DNA of 59,029 nt from Brevinematales bacterium (GTDB lineage: Bacteria > Spirochaetota > Brevinematia > Brevinematales > Thermospiraceae), in contig JAOADA010000007.1 of the NCBI GenBank assembly GCA_026417555.1, positions 1-59,029 on the forward strand, given 5' to 3'. The translations under genes and the position numbers were made by a program. The notes below the pieces were generated by a model. The model was not told the origin of the DNA and made no database searches. It worked only from the letters and a program-made list of their open reading frames with translations. How positions within the stretch are numbered: position 1 is the stretch's first letter; each line of letters opens with the position of its first letter. Positions 1 through 7,216 of the stretch are shown here, piece after piece.

Positions 1-827
1 GGGGCGTCGGCAGGGTTAGATGAGAAAAAGAGACAGGTATAATAGAGGGCAAAGTCAAACACGGAAGAGTTGGCTTCATTGGCCCACCAGTCAAGGGTAG
101 AGGTGTTGGCATCCCAGTACTCACCCACACTAAAGGTAGGGGATGTGCCTGCATTGAGATTTTTGACCACCCAGGGCCCAAATCCCTTCACATAGTCCCA
201 ACGCCAACTATCAAACCCTGCATTGGCACTATTCTTCATCCAGTTCATCCAGTTTTGGATGTCCGTCATCACATACGACTGATGGTGACACACATCAGGG
301 AAGCCCGCAAAGGACCCCTCATCCCATCCATGGATGTTATTGGGATGGAAAGCCCCATACTGCCACTTCATCATACCACTTGCCACATTGCGGAAATCCG
401 TCCATGTGTTTCCACCTGTGTAGGGATTATACTCACTTCCTCCTCCAGAGCGATGGTTGATAACAATGTCCGCCATACAAGAAATACCATAGCTCTTGAA
501 CGCTGCAATAGCCGCCTTGAGCTCAGCTTGGGAACCAAAACGGGTTTCAATAGTCCCATCCTGATTGTACTGTCCAAGGTCATAGTAGTCATGGGGATCA
601 TATCCCATAGAGTAGCCACCACCCTGAGCCTTGGAAGCAGGGGGGAACCATATCCGGTTGATGCCATACCCTCCAGCCATGTAGCGGAGTTCATAGGCCT
701 TGCTCTTCATGGTGTCCCACCATGTACCACCTGCAGGAACATCCCAGTAGAAGCCCTGCATCATCACACCAGCAAACATTGAGCCTCCCACCAGAAGCCC
801 AACCATCAGAAACCAGAAACGTTTCAT
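1..827 (-). CDS. alpha-amylase, GH13 (3' end beyond window)
   Basis: Secreted endo-acting starch hydrolase. The reading frame runs from ATG 827-825 off the left edge with no stop, so about 275 residues are visible. An AGGAGGTC ribosome site precedes the start. The N-terminus (MKRFWFLMVGLLVGGSMFAG) is a signal peptide, then MQGFYWD begins the barrel. GH13 conserved regions are clear: ADIVINHR, WRWDYVKGF with the nucleophile Asp, and GEYWD with the acid/base Glu. The third catalytic Asp lies past the edge. The layout matches short bacterial/archaeal/plant-like alpha-amylases rather than maltogenic ones. A 14-bp cre/LacI-type operator sits about 145 bp upstream. It is divergent from the NlpC-like gene. 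Family call is firm; exact specificity is not. Confidence 0.95.
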   Translation of the reverse strand, partial: MKRFWFLMVGLLVGGSMFAGVMMQGFYWDVPAGGTWWDTMKSKAYELRYMAGGYGINRIWFPPASKAQGGGYSMGYDPHDYYDLGQYNQDGTIETRFGSQAELKAAIAAFKSYGISCMADIVINHRSGGGSEYNPYTGGNTWTDFRNVASGMMKWQYGAFHPNNIHGWDEGSFAGFPDVCHHQSYVMTDIQNWMNWMKNSANAGFDSWRWDYVKGFGPWVVKNLNAGTSPTFSVGEYWDANTSTLDWWANEANSSVFDFALYYTCLFFSSNPADA

Positions 828-969
828 ACAGACCTCCTTTTTTCTCAAAGAGTTTTCTTCTCCTTTCATATTTTCATTATTGCAAAAATCATGCCAAAAA
901 AACAAAAGATATATTGCAGAATACAATTGCAAGAAATACATAAAAATAAGAAAAAAACATGGTATTTAT

Positions 970-985
970 ATGAAATCGATTTCAT
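970..985. promoter_or_regulatory. perfect palindromic LacI/GalR (cre-like) operator
   Basis: ATGAAATCGATTTCAT is a perfect 16-bp palindrome with the central CG typical of LacI/GalR-family operators. Its inner 14 bp fit the Gram-positive catabolite-responsive consensus TGWAANCGNTNWCA at every position. It lies between the divergent alpha-amylase and NlpC-like genes. The regulator itself is not in this window. The assignment is by motif only. Confidence 0.65.
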
Positions 986-1112
986 GTGCATGGTGCCCAA
1001 TTTTGAACAATACGAAAATGCAAATTGCCTATTTTGCAAAGAATTCTTTTTTGGCAACCAGCTTTCTTTGTGGCCCTCTTTATTTCTCAAAAAAATTGTC
1101 GATAAAAAAAAC

Positions 1113-1733
1113 ATGAAAAGGGTTCTCCCATGGTGTTTTTTTGTTGTCTCTCTTTATGCAGGAAGCGAGCGCTTTTATGAACTGGTGGTTTCCAATGCAC
1201 TTCTTTTAGAGGGAAGATATACCTTCCCCTCCTTGGATGGTAAACGCTTTACCTCTGATTGTATTGGTTTTGTACGGTATGTCTATTACCTCTCTGGTAT
1301 TGATCTCATGGAGGTATACGGAGAAGGAAGAGGAGGTGTGAGTTCCCTGTACCAGGGACTCGCAAAACGTCGCTTTGTCTACACCAATAGTATCCCTTTC
1401 TCCCGTGGTGATCTTATTTTTTTTGATAATACCTATGATATCAACCGGAATGGAAAATGGGACGACCCCCTCTCCCATGTCGCTATTGTTGTGGACGTAG
1501 ACAAGCATGGAACCATCACCTATATCCACCATAGCCCAAGAAAAGGGGTAGGACGGGATTACCTCAATCTCCTTTATCCTGGAACCCATGCTTTTCGTAT
1601 GAGGAATGGCTCTCTCAGGATTATCAACTCCTATTTAAGAATCAACCGGGGGGAAAACCTCTCTCAAGAAAACTATATTTCTTCAACATTTTTCAGGGCT
1701 TTTGCCCATATTCCTGTCAAAGAAGTGGAATAA
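1113..1733 (+). CDS. NlpC/P60-like secreted cysteine peptidase
   Basis: Probable peptidoglycan-directed cysteine peptidase or amidase, 206 aa. The start at ATG 1113 is chosen because it gives a signal peptide (MKRVLPWCFFVVSLYAGS) directly before the domain. The frame is open further upstream but that part is not protein-like. SDCIGFVRYVY carries the presumed nucleophile Cys and DPLSHVAIVV the His; a downstream IHHSP could supply the third polar residue. Family members usually have DCSGF, so Ile in place of Ser is unusual. There is no clear ribosome site; the bases ahead of the ATG are A-rich. The next gene follows 9 bp later and is probably cotranscribed. Confidence 0.72.
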   Translation: MKRVLPWCFFVVSLYAGSERFYELVVSNALLLEGRYTFPSLDGKRFTSDCIGFVRYVYYLSGIDLMEVYGEGRGGVSSLYQGLAKRRFVYTNSIPFSRGDLIFFDNTYDINRNGKWDDPLSHVAIVVDVDKHGTITYIHHSPRKGVGRDYLNLLYPGTHAFRMRNGSLRIINSYLRINRGENLSQENYISSTFFRAFAHIPVKEVE

Positions 1734-1742
1734 GGAAAACGT

Positions 1743-2198
1743 ATGATATCTTCCGTCACGTTTCTCTGGTTCCTTGTTGTCTTTTTCTCCCTCATCATCG
1801 CCTGGCAAGATTGTGTTTTTCAACGTTTTTCCCTTTTTCTTGCCCTCAGCATAGGGCTTTTTCTTATCCTGCTCTCATATGTTTCTGATGTTCCGTCTTT
1901 GGAATGGTGGATAGAAAGGGTTGGGGGAGGAATTCTCCCAGCCTCTGTTCTTGTGATGGGGGCCCTGAAAAAAAAAGCCGGGTGGGGAGATGGGGTGATA
2001 GCCTTTTTTTGTGGCTGGTATGTAGGTGTTTTCCACATAGGATGGTGGCTTCTTTTCTCACTTCTCCCAGCCTGGGCTCACGTAATCGTTCTCCACCTCA
2101 CCAAAGAAAAAAATCCTCGTATCCCTTTCGTTACCTGGATGATCGTAGGGTTCTGGGTGTGGAAAGGGTGTTCTCAATTGGGGGTTCTCCCCTTCTGA
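1743..2198 (+). CDS. type IV prepilin peptidase-like (A24) membrane protein
   Basis: A 151-aa polytopic membrane protein. It resembles the catalytic half of aspartic prepilin peptidases, without the N-terminal methylase domain. The two family Asp positions appear as AWQDCVFQRFSLF near residue 22 and GWGDGVIAFF near residue 82 (the GxGD motif), and a later RIPF resembles the family's IPF segment. An AAGGA site precedes the ATG. It follows the NlpC-like gene by 9 bp and ends 8 bp before the convergent proA stop. No pilin or type II secretion genes are nearby, so its substrate is unknown. It could also be an uncharacterised GxGD membrane protease. Confidence 0.65.
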   Translation: MISSVTFLWFLVVFFSLIIAWQDCVFQRFSLFLALSIGLFLILLSYVSDVPSLEWWIERVGGGILPASVLVMGALKKKAGWGDGVIAFFCGWYVGVFHIGWWLLFSLLPAWAHVIVLHLTKEKNPRIPFVTWMIVGFWVWKGCSQLGVLPF

Positions 2199-2206
2199 AA
2201 ACCCTT

Positions 2207-3448
2207 CTAGCGAATATGCCCATCTCCATAGACAAGCCATTTTTCGGTAGTGAGACTCTCCAAGCCCATCGGGCCCCGGGCATGGAGTTTTTGGGTAGAT
2301 ATCCCTATTTCCGCCCCAAGCCCAAACTCTCCCCCATCAGTAAAACGGGTAGAGGCATTGGCATACACGGCCGCTGAGTCTACCCCCGTGAGAAACTTTT
2401 GGATGGCCCCATAGCTCTCACTCACAATCGCATCGGAATGGTGAGAACCATAGGTGTTGATATGCCAAATGGCCTCTTCCACAGAAGCAACAACCTTCAC
2501 TGAGATGGTGTAGTCAAGATACTCGGTATACCAGTCCTCTTCAGTGGCTGCCTGGACATCAGGAAAGTCCTGTCGAATCACTTCATCAGCAATAACCTTC
2601 ACCCCATGATCGACAAGAGCCTGGATCATCTCCCGCCGATAGGGATACGCCTCGTGAAGAAGGAGTGTTTCCGCTGCATTACAAACAGAAGGCCTTTGAC
2701 ATTTTGCATTGATAACAATCGATTCAGCTTTTGTTCTCTCCGCTGTAGCATCCACGTACACGTGACACACCCCCTTGTCATGCTTAATCACAGGAATCTT
2801 GGATTTCTCTGTGACCGAACGGATCAATGACTCCCCTCCCCGAGGAATAACCAGATCAATTAATCCCACGAGTTGAAGCATATCATCCACCACTTCATGT
2901 TCTGTCCGTTCAATGTACTGAACACTTGTCACAGGAAACCCTGCTTCCTCCAGTCCTTCTCGGATAGCCTGCATAATAGCCAGATTGGAGTGCAGAGCTT
3001 CTCGCCCCCCTCGAAGGATAGCCACATTGCCAGATTTCAAACACAAAGCGGCAGCATCAGCCGTCACATTTGGTCTGGCTTCATAAATCATGGCAATCAC
3101 CCCCAGAGGAACCCGAATACGTTCAATACGAAGCCCATTGGGACGAGTAGTAATGTAATTACCACTTCCCACAGGATCAGGAAGAGCAACAATCTCCTCA
3201 ATCCCCCTGGCCATGGCCTCAATCCTCCCCTCGGTGAGAAGAAGCCTATCACGAAGAGCCTGAGATTTTCCCGTCTGATCAAAAATCTCCACATCCTGGG
3301 TATTGGCTCTCAAGATATCCTTTGCCCTCTCTCGAATACGCCTGGCCATTGCTCGAAGGGCCTGATTCTTTTGCTCTGTGCTCGCGGTGCCCACCCTATA
3401 AGAAACCTCTCGTGCCTGTTTGGCTATCTGAAAAATATATTCTTTCAT
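2207..3448 (-). CDS. proA: glutamate-5-semialdehyde dehydrogenase
   Basis: Gamma-glutamyl phosphate reductase, the second step of proline synthesis: NADPH-dependent conversion of glutamyl 5-phosphate to the semialdehyde in the cytoplasm. It is 413 aa, the usual length. Family signatures include PLGVIAMIYEARPNVT, DLVIPRGGESLI and the catalytic-Cys region INAKCQRPSVCNAAETLL; the end has FGLGAEIGISTQKLHARGP. The start is supported by AAAAGGAGAAAAGC ahead of the ATG. It has its own promoter at 3475-3503. The partner proB is not in the window. Confidence 0.97.
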   Translation of the reverse strand: MKEYIFQIAKQAREVSYRVGTASTEQKNQALRAMARRIRERAKDILRANTQDVEIFDQTGKSQALRDRLLLTEGRIEAMARGIEEIVALPDPVGSGNYITTRPNGLRIERIRVPLGVIAMIYEARPNVTADAAALCLKSGNVAILRGGREALHSNLAIMQAIREGLEEAGFPVTSVQYIERTEHEVVDDMLQLVGLIDLVIPRGGESLIRSVTEKSKIPVIKHDKGVCHVYVDATAERTKAESIVINAKCQRPSVCNAAETLLLHEAYPYRREMIQALVDHGVKVIADEVIRQDFPDVQAATEEDWYTEYLDYTISVKVVASVEEAIWHINTYGSHHSDAIVSESYGAIQKFLTGVDSAAVYANASTRFTDGGEFGLGAEIGISTQKLHARGPMGLESLTTEKWLVYGDGHIR

Positions 3449-3474
3449 AGCTTTTCTCCTTTTGAAGATAATGT

Positions 3475-3503
3475 ATTATACCATACAGAGGTCTCTTTTG
3501 CAA
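3475..3503 (-). promoter_or_regulatory. sigma-70 promoter of proA
   Basis: On the minus strand, TTGCAA, a 17-bp spacer, then TATAAT. The -35 end overlaps the T-tract of the upstream tRNA terminator, so the tRNA unit ends where the proA promoter begins. Confidence 0.8.
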
Positions 3504-3531
3504 AAAAGAAAAAGCCACCCTTTCGGGTGGC
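3502..3531 (-). terminator. intrinsic terminator after tRNA-Asn
   Basis: Minus strand: GCCACCC, GAAA tetraloop, GGGTGGC, then a run of T interrupted once by C. The 7-bp perfect stem starts four bases after the tRNA 3' end. Confidence 0.9.
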
Positions 3532-3535
3532 TAGG

Positions 3536-3608
3536 CTCCCCCGGTAGGGCTCGAACCTACGGCCCGCTGGTTAACAGCCAGCTGCTCTGCCTGCTGAGCT
3601 ACAGGGGA
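3536..3608 (-). tRNA. tRNA-Asn(GTT)
   Basis: A 73-nt cloverleaf on the minus strand. Acceptor TCCCCTG pairs with CGGGGGA with one T-G pair. The anticodon loop CTGTTAA is on a GCTGG/CCAGC stem, the T-arm has TTCGAGC, and the discriminator is G. The 3' CCA is not encoded (GCCT follows), so CCA must be added after transcription. It has its own promoter and terminator. Confidence 0.96.
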
Positions 3609-3625
3609 GTGCTTTTACGCTATAT

Positions 3626-3654
3626 ATTATAGCACACCTTCTAAAAAAAATCAA
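3626..3654 (-). promoter_or_regulatory. promoter of tRNA-Asn
   Basis: Minus strand TTGATT, 17-bp spacer, TATAAT, with an extended -10 (TGCTATAAT). The -10 lies about 17 bp upstream of the mature tRNA 5' end. Confidence 0.82.
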
Positions 3655-3690
3655 GTGCCAAAGGGGAGATACACATGAAAAGTTCTCTGT

Positions 3691-5883
3691 TCACGTGTTT
3701 TTTCTTTGCAGGCGATACATTACTACTTCCCAGGACATTTCTTTCATGAGGTGGGGCAATGTCTCGTCCTTGGTAAAGATCACATACTGCCAATCGTATT
3801 TCTTCTGAAACTTCAAGAGAAGCCTCAAAGCCACCTGCTTTCTCTCCTCATCAAGGGAAGCAAATGGTTCGTCAAACACAAACACGCCGGGTTGAGTATT
3901 CTCCCACATTCTCTGTCCTAAAAAAAGCCGAAGGGCTAAATAAAAAAGATCCTGTGTCCCTTGGGAGAGAAACTTTACGGGCCGCTTTTCCCCCAACACA
4001 TCAGAAAACAGCATCCCTTCTTTCCCAAAGCTTTTGAGTTGAATGTCCTGAAAGGCGGGGTAGATATCTCCGAATTCTTCTTTTACCTGAGTAGACAAAA
4101 ATTCAAAAACAGAGGATTGCTCTGTTTCTATCTCTTGAAATAGAGAACACAGCCGCTCATACGCCATTTTTTCCCTTTCCAGCTGGTTTTTCTTTTCTTC
4201 AAGACGTTTCTCCTCTTGCCTGAGTTTGGCATACCTCTGCATACTCTCCTCTAATCTCATCAGGCTAGCAGACAATTCCACCTCTTTTCTGGTGCTCTCT
4301 TCTCTCGTTTTGTGAAGATTTTCCAATTCTCTTTCCAACTCCATCAGCCTTTTTTTCCCTTCCTCTCGCTTGCCCTGTAGGGTTGCCAGGTCCTTTTCAC
4401 GAGGGAGAGGCAATATTGAGACTCTTGCCCTTATCCGACGGGCGTTTTCCTCAAAAGAAAGGCTCTTTTCCACTCCATCAAAAGACTCAAGCCCTCTTTG
4501 CAATCCCTGAAGTTCCGCCTCTTTTTCCTTTTTTTCAGAAAGAAGCTTCTTAGCGACTGCAAGAGACGATACTCGGTAGGCCGAACAAAAATCGTTCTCT
4601 TGTTTTTCAAAAGCCTCTTTCTCCTGGTGAAAGCGTGTTTTTTCTTCTTCTCCCTTTTGTTTTCGCTCAGCCCAGGAGTGTTTTTGTTTTTCTATTTCAC
4701 TCACAAAAGCCTCCCAATTTGCTGGCCGAAACGAGAGAAGCCCAATTCGCTGAGCCTCGGTATAGAGGGCTTCCATCTTTTGTTTGAGAACATTTTCTTC
4801 TGCCTTTGCTCCAAAAAACATCCCCATCAGAAAACTTAGCCCAGCAAACACCGCCCCGACCATGGCTATCCCAAACCAGATATACCACGGTACCGAGGAG
4901 AAAACAATCATCCCTCCCACAGCCCCAAGAGAGAGCACCATGAGCCCCCCACCAACACCCCTCCACAGCAAGGCCTTGCGTCTTCCCTTTCGGGACGTCT
5001 CTTCTGTATTTTTCCGTTCTTCCTCCACAAACACCATCTGAGGACGGATCGCTTCAAGCTTGTTATACCACGTCGCAAGTTCCATATCCTGAGACTTGAG
5101 ACGCTCTTCCCAGGCCTTGAGCTCTTCTCTTTTCTTTTCAAGTTCAGAAATCTCCTCCTCCGATAATCCAGCATACTGGCGCTGGAGGTCGTCCCTTTTT
5201 TCTCTATACTCCTCATACCTGGTGAGCCACTCAGCCATCCTGACTGCCTCAAGAGATTTCTCTACCTCTTCCTGCTGAATGCGACAGGCATCACGCTCTC
5301 TTCGCAAGATCTCTTCTTTTTCTTTTTTTGTTTGTAATTCAGTTTTAAATTTCTGAAACTCTTCCAAAGTCTTTTGGTATCCCCTTGCTTCCCTCTCAAG
5401 AAGCTCTATCTGTTGTCGAAGAGTCTCCATGGCCTTGGTTATTTCTTCTATTTTTTTGGGATAGGCATCGTTTCTTCTCGAAGTCACCATGGATTCAAAA
5501 TGTTGTTTCAAAGAGGTAATATCATACCCCCCAAAAAGGAGGCGAGAACGCATCTCAGAAACCCAATTTTTCCTCGAATCAAACACAATCTCATTTCCAC
5601 TTGCCCTCACCGCAAAAAAACTGAAGAAATGATTATAATCCAAGACAAGCGGTTCTTCTAACTCCATTTCTGGAAGGGGGACTTTGGTGTTATTTTTTTT
5701 ATAGCGGTCTTGAATAGTCTCCCACATCTCACCGCGCCCCTTCTGACAAAGCCCCAAGGCAAGGGCATCGAAGAGTGTCGTTTTCCCAGACTCATTCGGC
5801 CCAACAAAAAGTGTCGTTTTCCCAAACTCAAAAGAGGCATTTCGAAATCTCCCAAAAGAGGAAAGTTTCAAACGACGAATCAC
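3691..5883 (-). CDS. SbcC/Rad50-like ATPase with membrane segments (YhaN type)
   Basis: ABC/SMC-type ATPase expected to act with the preceding SbcD-like nuclease on DNA ends. The start is taken as GTG 5883, which overlaps the nuclease stop as GTGA and follows a GGGGGAAG site. That gives 730 aa; an ATG at 5940 is also open. Walker A is GPNESGKT (residues 28-35). The C-terminus has the signature LSQGTQDLFYLALR and Walker B VFVFDEPFASLDEE. Coiled coils fill the middle. Between them are two hydrophobic segments, about residues 308-328 and 333-358, where E. coli SbcC has a zinc hook. This matches Bacillus YhaN, whose partner YhaO is SbcD-like. Membrane attachment is inferred from sequence only. 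Confidence 0.85.
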   Translation of the reverse strand: MIRRLKLSSFGRFRNASFEFGKTTLFVGPNESGKTTLFDALALGLCQKGRGEMWETIQDRYKKNNTKVPLPEMELEEPLVLDYNHFFSFFAVRASGNEIVFDSRKNWVSEMRSRLLFGGYDITSLKQHFESMVTSRRNDAYPKKIEEITKAMETLRQQIELLEREARGYQKTLEEFQKFKTELQTKKEKEEILRRERDACRIQQEEVEKSLEAVRMAEWLTRYEEYREKRDDLQRQYAGLSEEEISELEKKREELKAWEERLKSQDMELATWYNKLEAIRPQMVFVEEERKNTEETSRKGRRKALLWRGVGGGLMVLSLGAVGGMIVFSSVPWYIWFGIAMVGAVFAGLSFLMGMFFGAKAEENVLKQKMEALYTEAQRIGLLSFRPANWEAFVSEIEKQKHSWAERKQKGEEEKTRFHQEKEAFEKQENDFCSAYRVSSLAVAKKLLSEKKEKEAELQGLQRGLESFDGVEKSLSFEENARRIRARVSILPLPREKDLATLQGKREEGKKRLMELERELENLHKTREESTRKEVELSASLMRLEESMQRYAKLRQEEKRLEEKKNQLEREKMAYERLCSLFQEIETEQSSVFEFLSTQVKEEFGDIYPAFQDIQLKSFGKEGMLFSDVLGEKRPVKFLSQGTQDLFYLALRLFLGQRMWENTQPGVFVFDEPFASLDEERKQVALRLLLKFQKKYDWQYVIFTKDETLPHLMKEMSWEVVMYRLQRKNT

Positions 5884-6941
5884 CCTCTTCCCCCCTGCTG
5901 TAGAAAATCTTTTACAAAGATCTCTCTGGCAAGAAGCCAAAGGGATTTTTCCTCTTCTGGACTTGCTTCATAATGCTTTTCCCACTTGGAAAGAAAAATC
6001 TGCCACACCGGATGATTTGCCAAAACAGATGAGAGGAAAAGACCTTCCTCATCAAAGGTAATCTCTGCTACATTCGTATACTTTTGTCGGAGGTGGTCTT
6101 TGATTTTCTCCTTCTGGGCATCATTCTGGACAACTCCATAGAGATCAAAGTGAAGCCACGTGTGAGAGGAAAAAGGCTTTTCCTCCCGATCCTCCACCTG
6201 GTCATAGAAAACAAAAACCTCTTTCTCCTGAAAAACCCTTCCCTCTGGCAAGTTTTCAAAACGCTCTGTATGTGTCTCAGTATCATAGACAAGATACCCA
6301 TGTTCCCCACTCTCCCCCTTTCTCCACACCCTGGCGGAGCCAAGCGTTCGATACACCCCATCCTCAAGACGCTGGTGGATATGCCCCAAAAATACCCGCT
6401 CACACTGAAACATGGTAGCAAACGTTTTTGGGATCACCTCGGCTTCCTCTGACATATGGGGAACCCACGAGGCAAGCCCCACATGGGCTACCGCTATCCT
6501 TCGCTGCTCAGGAGAAGGAAAACGGGACAAAAGCTTGCTGGGAGAAAACGCCTCCCTCTCCTCCTCTGTACGTACCAACGGAAAAGGATAGCCCATAATC
6601 TCTATCCCATCCTCCACCCAGAGATCTGGTGTGAGGCACACCTCTACTTTTTCCCCAAAATTCATATCTGCCAGTCGATAGACCTGTTTTCCTGTGGTAG
6701 GATTGGTGAGATCATGATTGCCCACAATCCAGAGAAGACGAGAAATCCGTGTCTTGTCCACAGAATGCGCTAACCATTGCCGCAGAGTATAGGCATCATC
6801 AAGACTATCAAAAAGATCTCCCCCTACTACCACCAACGAGATGTTTTCTTCTTCTACACGCGAAAGAAAGGCCTCCCATACCTGCTGCGTCCACGGAAGA
6901 GAGGCAGCTACATGAAGATCGGAAATAAGTGCTATTTTCAT
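5880..6941 (-). CDS. SbcD/Mre11-like DNA exonuclease (YhaO type)
   Basis: Metallophosphoesterase-fold DNA nuclease, 353 aa. The start is ATG 6941, beginning MKIALISDLHVAAS; an upstream in-frame ATG would add nine hydrophobic residues and lies inside the promoter. Metal-binding motifs are visible: SDLH, GGDLFDSLDD, WIVGNHDL and FLGHIHQR. The next gene overlaps it by 4 bp and encodes the Rad50-like partner. No ribosome site is seen. A good promoter places the transcription start at the ATG, so the mRNA is probably leaderless. Confidence 0.9.
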   Translation of the reverse strand: MKIALISDLHVAASLPWTQQVWEAFLSRVEEENISLVVVGGDLFDSLDDAYTLRQWLAHSVDKTRISRLLWIVGNHDLTNPTTGKQVYRLADMNFGEKVEVCLTPDLWVEDGIEIMGYPFPLVRTEEEREAFSPSKLLSRFPSPEQRRIAVAHVGLASWVPHMSEEAEVIPKTFATMFQCERVFLGHIHQRLEDGVYRTLGSARVWRKGESGEHGYLVYDTETHTERFENLPEGRVFQEKEVFVFYDQVEDREEKPFSSHTWLHFDLYGVVQNDAQKEKIKDHLRQKYTNVAEITFDEEGLFLSSVLANHPVWQIFLSKWEKHYEASPEEEKSLWLLAREIFVKDFLQQGGRG

Positions 6942-6948
6942 AGAAAAT

Positions 6949-6977
6949 AGTATAACAAAAAAAAACAAAAATGTCCA
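6949..6977 (-). promoter_or_regulatory. sigma-70 promoter of the sbcD/sbcC-like operon
   Basis: Minus strand TGGACA, 17-bp spacer, TATACT. The -10 ends 7 nt before the ATG at 6941, which predicts transcription starting at or within one base of the start codon. Confidence 0.8.
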
Positions 6978-6985
6978 CTTTATGT

Positions 6986-7037
6986 CTTCATCCCTGCTTC
7001 AGCCACCAAGATCCCTCTCAAGACCATCCCATGTCCC
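6986..7037. repeat. 52-bp direct repeat, copy A
   Basis: Matches 8321-8372 at 51 of 52 positions, with the last 46 bp identical, in the same orientation and 1335 bp apart. The two copies bracket the lipoprotein gene at 7217-8110. Read on the minus strand, both copies keep one open frame that encodes the same 15 residues (GHGMVLRGILVAEAG). Confidence 0.95.
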
Positions 7038-7153
7038 CGCCCTAAAACCAAAAAAATTCAAAACAGTAAAAAATACACCCCCTCACCAAAAGAAAACCCA
7101 TCCTCCCCTCATGCCCCCTCTTGAGAGAAACCAACCACCATTGCTAAAAAGCC

Positions 7154-7182
7154 AAAAAAACAGGAGGGCTTTAAAACCCTCC
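7154..7182 (-). terminator. terminator of the lipoprotein gene
   Basis: Minus strand GGAGGG, 8-nt loop, CCCTCC, followed by TGTTTTTTT. It lies about 35 bp beyond the lipoprotein stop codon. Confidence 0.85.
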
Positions 7183-7216
7183 CTCAGATACTTTCAAAAC
7201 ACCTTTCTCCTTCATA

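Noticed and set aside
891-1112. N-terminal extension of the NlpC-like protein from an upstream ATG
   Set aside because: The added residues are Lys/Asn/Phe-rich, cover the operator, and would bury a clear signal peptide.
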